This document shows positions 16,717 to 20,534 of a stretch of 20,534 nucleotides of DNA, in pieces; position 1 is the stretch's first letter, and the number at the start of each line of letters is the position of its first letter. The translations under genes were made by a program, and so were the position numbers. The notes beneath the pieces were generated by a model that had not been told where the DNA came from, made no database searches, and saw nothing but the letters and a program-made list of their open reading frames with translations. The stretch is from the NCBI GenBank assembly GCA_943704425.1, contig CALSCP010001778.1, forward strand, positions 9,982-30,515, read 5' to 3'. The stretch comes from Ministeria vibrans ATCC 50519. Its lineage: Eukaryota > Opisthokonta > Filasterea.

Positions 16717-19700
16717 TTAGACATCACCAGACTCATCGTCACGGCCTCCAGCGCGTGTGTCACGCAGCACAAGAGAGGGACGCTTGCGTCGTTCATCAAA
16801 CACAATGGTGGGGGTTTCGGTGCTGGAACCACGCGTGACAGGAATGGGTGCACCAGCGCGCGAGGGGTTGCGTGAGCGGGCGCGCTTGGCAGCTGCCAAG
16901 ACGTTCTTCTCGCGACGGTCGTCCTCCTCGGGATCCGAATCGTCGTCGTAGGTGGCGTCGGCGTTGGCATACACAGTGCCGTGGCGGTCAAAGGGCGAGT
17001 CGGAGTCGAGGGCGTCCATGGTCATGGCACCAGCCAGATAGTTGTTCTTGGCCGTCTGTGCTTGGTTGCGACGCTTGCGCACCATAAAGAAGGCCACAAT
17101 GGCAATGAGAGCAATGATGCCCACCACCGCACCAACAGCAGCGCCAATGGTCGCCGAACCACTTCCCGACGATTGGCCGCTGGTGTTGCCCTGACCCACC
17201 GAGATGGACGTGAGGTGGGTGCACGTGCACCCCACAGTGCCGGCAGGTGCGGTCGCCGTCTTGGAGCACCCGTTAGTGAGCCACGCCAGCCGCGTCGTGT
17301 CCCAATAGCGGCACTCCAGCGCAGACGCCAGAGTACCCACCGGCACTGCAATGTACACCGTGACGCCATCGTTGAAGTTGTCCACGCTGGCCAGTGTCAA
17401 ATCGCCAGCGGAGTCGAGCGAGTACACATCGGCACTCACCACTGAGCCCACAGGCGCAAACTCAAGACTGCTAAACGGACTGACGTCGTACGTGATAAGC
17501 TGCACTGTAAACCCAACCACATCGGCCGAATTGCGACGGCGATTGCCCACCGACTGAAGGTACTGCATGAGCGACGGAGGCACACTCACCATGTCACCAC
17601 TCGCCGTCTGGATGTCCGTCAGCAACGATGAGAGTGTGCCCGAGTCACTCGATTGACACGCACGCACGGCCGTTGCTATGCCCACCGACACACCACCACC
17701 GCAGACCACGTTGAGCATCGTCTGCTTGAGCGCGTCCTGCAGACCCGCCACGACAGTTTCGGCATTTTGGCCCGCCACCGTCGCGTTTGCGGCGGCCGCT
17801 GCGCGCACAGCGGTCAGCACGGCCGAGCCCATTGCAAGCATGTCCGACAGTCCTGTCGTGCTGAAGCCCGAGCCGGTGCTGGACGCGGAGAGAACCGTGT
17901 TGACACGCCCCTGCACCGCCTGGAACACATTCACCGCTTCGCTCGCAGACAGAGCCGGTCCGCTGCTTACCAGCTGCTTACCAGTGGACGCAAGCGACTC
18001 GGCGTCCGAAGGCGTCGTCGACATGCTCGCTCCTGACGTCGTCAGGCTCACAAACTGCTGAGCCAGAGCCGACTTCTGCGACCCTGACAGACCCTGGGCC
18101 GAGTTGGCTGCCGTTGCGTAGTTGCTAAACTCGGCCGTGTCGCCATTGTTAAATGCGGTCTCTGCCTCGCCCACGAGCAACGACACTGCTGCAGCCGCAC
18201 TCGACGGTACTGTGACGGCCACACTAAACGAGACGGTTGTCTTGGCACCCGTCGTACCCGCTAGAACGTCCACTGTCAGCGTCACCGACAGCGCAGTGGT
18301 GTTGCGCAGCACAAACGTCTTTGAGGCGACACCGGCGGCCGGGCCAAGCGCACCGCCGTCCTGGTCGTAAAAGACGTACTGCAGCGCAAAGTCGGAGGTC
18401 CAGCCAGAGCACGATACGGTCAAGTCGGTCGTGAGCAATTCGACAGGGTTCAGCGAGGGCACACATGAGCCGCCCGAGGGCACACCGACGGTGGTTACAT
18501 CGTATGTAGCAAAACCAACGCGACCCGCCAGGCTCGTCACGTCGACGCGAAGAGTATACGTTGTGCCGGATGCAAGCGCACTGGGGTTGATAGCAAGATT
18601 GCGTGTTCTCGTGCCAAGCGGTGCCACAGACACCTGTGACAGCGTCAGGTCGAGCGACGACCAGAGCACCGTTGCATTCGGGAACAGGGTCGTGTTGTAG
18701 GCAACAAAAAGTTGCACTTGACTTGAGGGTGACACAAGACCCGAGTGGACAGGGGAACCAATGGTGATGGAGGGAACCGGAGTAGGCAACTCAACGAGTG
18801 TCATGGTCACCGTGGCCGAGGCAGAGCGACTTGTGGCGCTGTGAGCAACATTGAGCGTGAATGTGTACACGCCCGGCGCGAGCTCACCAGCAGCAACCGT
18901 CGCTGTTCTGGCGCTCGCAAGGCTGAGAGAGCCACACGTGCCCCCAGCAGACACGGGCGCACACGACCATGCGTACGTAATGCCAGTTTCCGCACCGTCT
19001 GCAGGATTCTGATCCGGATCAACAGGGGAGGCAGCAGTTAGGCCAAACGACGAGCTTGTCGTGGCCGAACGCGTCGAGCCGCCAACAATACCGGCAACAA
19101 GTGCAGCATGGCCAACTGTGAGCGAAGTGGAAGCAGTCGCACTTGCACTCGTCGCCGTGTTGGTCACTACCACAGTGAAGATATACGTGACGCCGGTGGA
19201 GGGGAGCGTATACGCCGGAAGGACCACCGATGGCGAGCTTGCCGAGAAGGAAGGAATGTTGGGCGAGACTGACCAGGCAAAGGAGAGAGGCGCCGCGGTG
19301 GTCGTGCACGCGAGAGACGAAGCAGTGGCGGAAATGACGTTAACGCTGCCGCGCAAGACGTTGTTCTGAGATGGCGACATGGAGAGCGACGGAGCGGGAA
19401 TGGCTGCTTTGGTAACCAACTTGGAGGTGAGCGTGGACGAGGCGCCAAGGAAGGACGTGATCTGCAGGCGAATGTGGTAGCTGCCGCTGGGAAGCTGCTG
19501 AGCGGTCAGGGCAGCAATGGGACCGGACACGCCGGAGAGCACAGTGCTAGCAGCCGATACATCCTCGGAGGCCACAGCGACAATCGACCACGACCACGTC
19601 ATTGAGCGTGTCGTAAAGATGGGTGACGAGCCAACAAACGAGGCACCTTCGCAGCTGCTGAGCACTGAGGGGCCGCTGATGGCAGCGACGGGTGTGACCG

Positions 19701-20534
19701 CAGTGGCGGGCGCAGCCATGGCGACCGACAGCGCACCGGCAAGCGCGGAGCTTGCATAGATGCGACGGAAGTGCCCAGCGAGCGTGCTAAAGGTGTTTCC
19801 GACCACAATGGTCGGTGATGTACCAAGTTGCACCGAAATCTGTGTTGGAGACGTTTGCCGACACGACGGCGATGTGCCAAGCAGACTAAGAGTGGCGGTG
19901 TCGATGAATTCGCAACTAATAGCACCGGTCGGCGTATCGAGTGCGGTGTTAAACAACAAGGCAACAGCGTCACCGAGTGAGCTAAAACGGGCCGAGACAA
20001 GCGTGGGAGGACTCAAAGGAGTGCGCATAACGGAAAAAGGCGATCCTTGAATGGGAACGCCGTTGACGGTGATGCCAATAAGCGACAGCCCAACACCATA
20101 CACGGTAAGTAGGCCAGAGACAGACGCGGTTGTCGGAGACGCAATAACTTGCGTGAGAAGGGGAGACGTCGGACTGGGGAAAGCGTTGATAGAAACCTTC
20201 GTACCATTCACATTCATGCCAAGAACCACGTTGGAGCTGTTATACGGAACGCCAGTCTGTGTGACGAGATGTAACGTGAACGACGAAGTGGTCCCCGACG
20301 CTTGAGACGCCGGTGAAAATGCCGAACCAGAAACATACGACATACCAGGACTGAGAATTGGAATAAGCGGAACGAGAGCGAGAGACGCGGCTAATCCTTG
20401 ATTGGTTGCAGAACCAGGATATACGGCGCGCGACGCACAGTAGCCAGGCTGCTGCGACGCCCACTGCATGTTCGACGTGCTGCCCACGAAGCGCATTGTC
20501 GCATACGACGTGTGGCCCACAAACGACGCCTGGC
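16717..20534 (-). CDS. REJ-domain, GPS-containing single-pass membrane receptor (runs off right edge)
   Basis: Open without introns for 1271 residues and still open at the edge, so the N-terminus lies outside. The visible start has beta-rich repeats, one ending NGVPIQGSPFSV like a filamin-type repeat. A REJ-like region follows, with PKD-like beta domains (FAWSVSP; DPDQNPADGAETGITYAWSC) and the motif SGGSCVPSLNP plus DLTVSCSGW, which resembles polycystin-1 REJ sequence. Near the C-terminus is a GPS motif (CRYWDTTRLAWL, then CTCTHLTS, around 17212), the HL-T site where GAIN domains self-cleave. One membrane helix (AAVGAVVGIIALIAIVAFFM) precedes basic RKRR and a tail of about 110 charged residues. 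Family knowledge: REJ/GPS proteins are surface receptors related to polycystin-1 and sea-urchin REJ. Unlike polycystin-1 it has one visible membrane pass and no channel part. Ligand and role are unknown. Confidence 0.85.
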   Translation of the reverse strand, partial: QASFVGHTSYATMRFVGSTSNMQWASQQPGYCASRAVYPGSATNQGLAASLALVPLIPILSPGMSYVSGSAFSPASQASGTTSSFTLHLVTQTGVPYNSSNVVLGMNVNGTKVSINAFPSPTSPLLTQVIASPTTASVSGLLTVYGVGLSLIGITVNGVPIQGSPFSVMRTPLSPPTLVSARFSSLGDAVALLFNTALDTPTGAISCEFIDTATLSLLGTSPSCRQTSPTQISVQLGTSPTIVVGNTFSTLAGHFRRIYASSALAGALSVAMAAPATAVTPVAAISGPSVLSSCEGASFVGSSPIFTTRSMTWSWSIVAVASEDVSAASTVLSGVSGPIAALTAQQLPSGSYHIRLQITSFLGASSTLTSKLVTKAAIPAPSLSMSPSQNNVLRGSVNVISATASSLACTTTAAPLSFAWSVSPNIPSFSASSPSVVLPAYTLPSTGVTYIFTVVVTNTATSASATASTSLTVGHAALVAGIVGGSTRSATTSSSFGLTAASPVDPDQNPADGAETGITYAWSCAPVSAGGTCGSLSLASARTATVAAGELAPGVYTFTLNVAHSATSRSASATVTMTLVELPTPVPSITIGSPVHSGLVSPSSQVQLFVAYNTTLFPNATVLWSSLDLTLSQVSVAPLGTRTRNLAINPSALASGTTYTLRVDVTSLAGRVGFATYDVTTVGVPSGGSCVPSLNPVELLTTDLTVSCSGWTSDFALQYVFYDQDGGALGPAAGVASKTFVLRNTTALSVTLTVDVLAGTTGAKTTVSFSVAVTVPSSAAAAVSLLVGEAETAFNNGDTAEFSNYATAANSAQGLSGSQKSALAQQFVSLTTSGASMSTTPSDAESLASTGKQLVSSGPALSASEAVNVFQAVQGRVNTVLSASSTGSGFSTTGLSDMLAMGSAVLTAVRAAAAANATVAGQNAETVVAGLQDALKQTMLNVVCGGGVSVGIATAVRACQSSDSGTLSSLLTDIQTASGDMVSVPPSLMQYLQSVGNRRRNSADVVGFTVQLITYDVSPFSSLEFAPVGSVVSADVYSLDSAGDLTLASVDNFNDGVTVYIAVPVGTLASALECRYWDTTRLAWLTNGCSKTATAPAGTVGCTCTHLTSISVGQGNTSGQSSGSGSATIGAAVGAVVGIIALIAIVAFFMVRKRRNQAQTAKNNYLAGAMTMDALDSDSPFDRHGTVYANADATYDDDSDPEEDDRREKNVLAAAKRARSRNPSRAGAPIPVTRGSSTETPTIVFDERRKRPSLVLRDTRAGGRDDESGDV

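Noticed and set aside
1-20534. CRISPR array, transposase, tRNA, rRNA or bacterial operon
   Set aside because: No spaced direct repeats of CRISPR type, no transposase motif and no tRNA cloverleaf were seen. Introns and gene families show a eukaryotic nuclear segment.

Overview
This is a nuclear segment of an intron-rich, gene-dense eukaryote, not a prokaryotic locus. Most genes are cut by short GT-AG introns, mostly about 45-130 nt. I rebuilt the exons by eye from splice signals, reading frame and family resemblance. Exons are GC-rich and introns and spacers AT-rich. An alpha2-chimaerin-type SH2-C1-RhoGAP protein, an Orai calcium channel and a polycystin-like REJ/GPS receptor together suggest a unicellular relative of animals (holozoan, apusomonad-like or similar). 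That placement is inference.

Layout from left to right. 1-1687 (-): N-terminal part of a SART3/Prp24-type HAT-repeat splicing factor. It is divergent across 142 bp from 1830-5131 (+), a complete 15-exon chimaerin-like Rac-GAP. 5132-5529: spacer with two copies of a dispersed repeat. 5530-6552 (+): intronless HemK/PrmC glutamine methyltransferase. 6715-8180 (+): six-exon Orai channel. 8424-9557 (+): unrecognised gene, model uncertain. 9755-10857 (-): five-exon coiled-coil protein. It is divergent across 96 bp from 10954-13040 (+), an eight-exon TFIIH p44 (GTF2H2/SSL1). Then come three tandem minus-strand genes: 13158-14240, an ARM/HEAT-like protein with uncertain exons; 14430-16206, a ThDP enzyme of the oxalyl-CoA decarboxylase / 2-hydroxyacyl-CoA lyase family; and 16717 to the right edge, a large REJ-GPS single-pass receptor running off the window.

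The genes are neighbours by eukaryotic gene packing, not an operon. SART3 (U4/U6 snRNP recycling), p44 (transcription and repair) and HemK (release-factor methylation) are housekeeping. Chimaerin, Orai and the REJ receptor are signalling genes. I see no defence system, CRISPR array, transposase, rRNA or tRNA.

The best leads are: a minisatellite core shared by introns of three unrelated genes; a dispersed repeat with three copies in spacers; an Orai with leucine at the position of the human R91 gate residue; a chimaerin C1 domain missing its ligand loop; a cyanobacterial/plant-looking HemK; and the intronless REJ gene.
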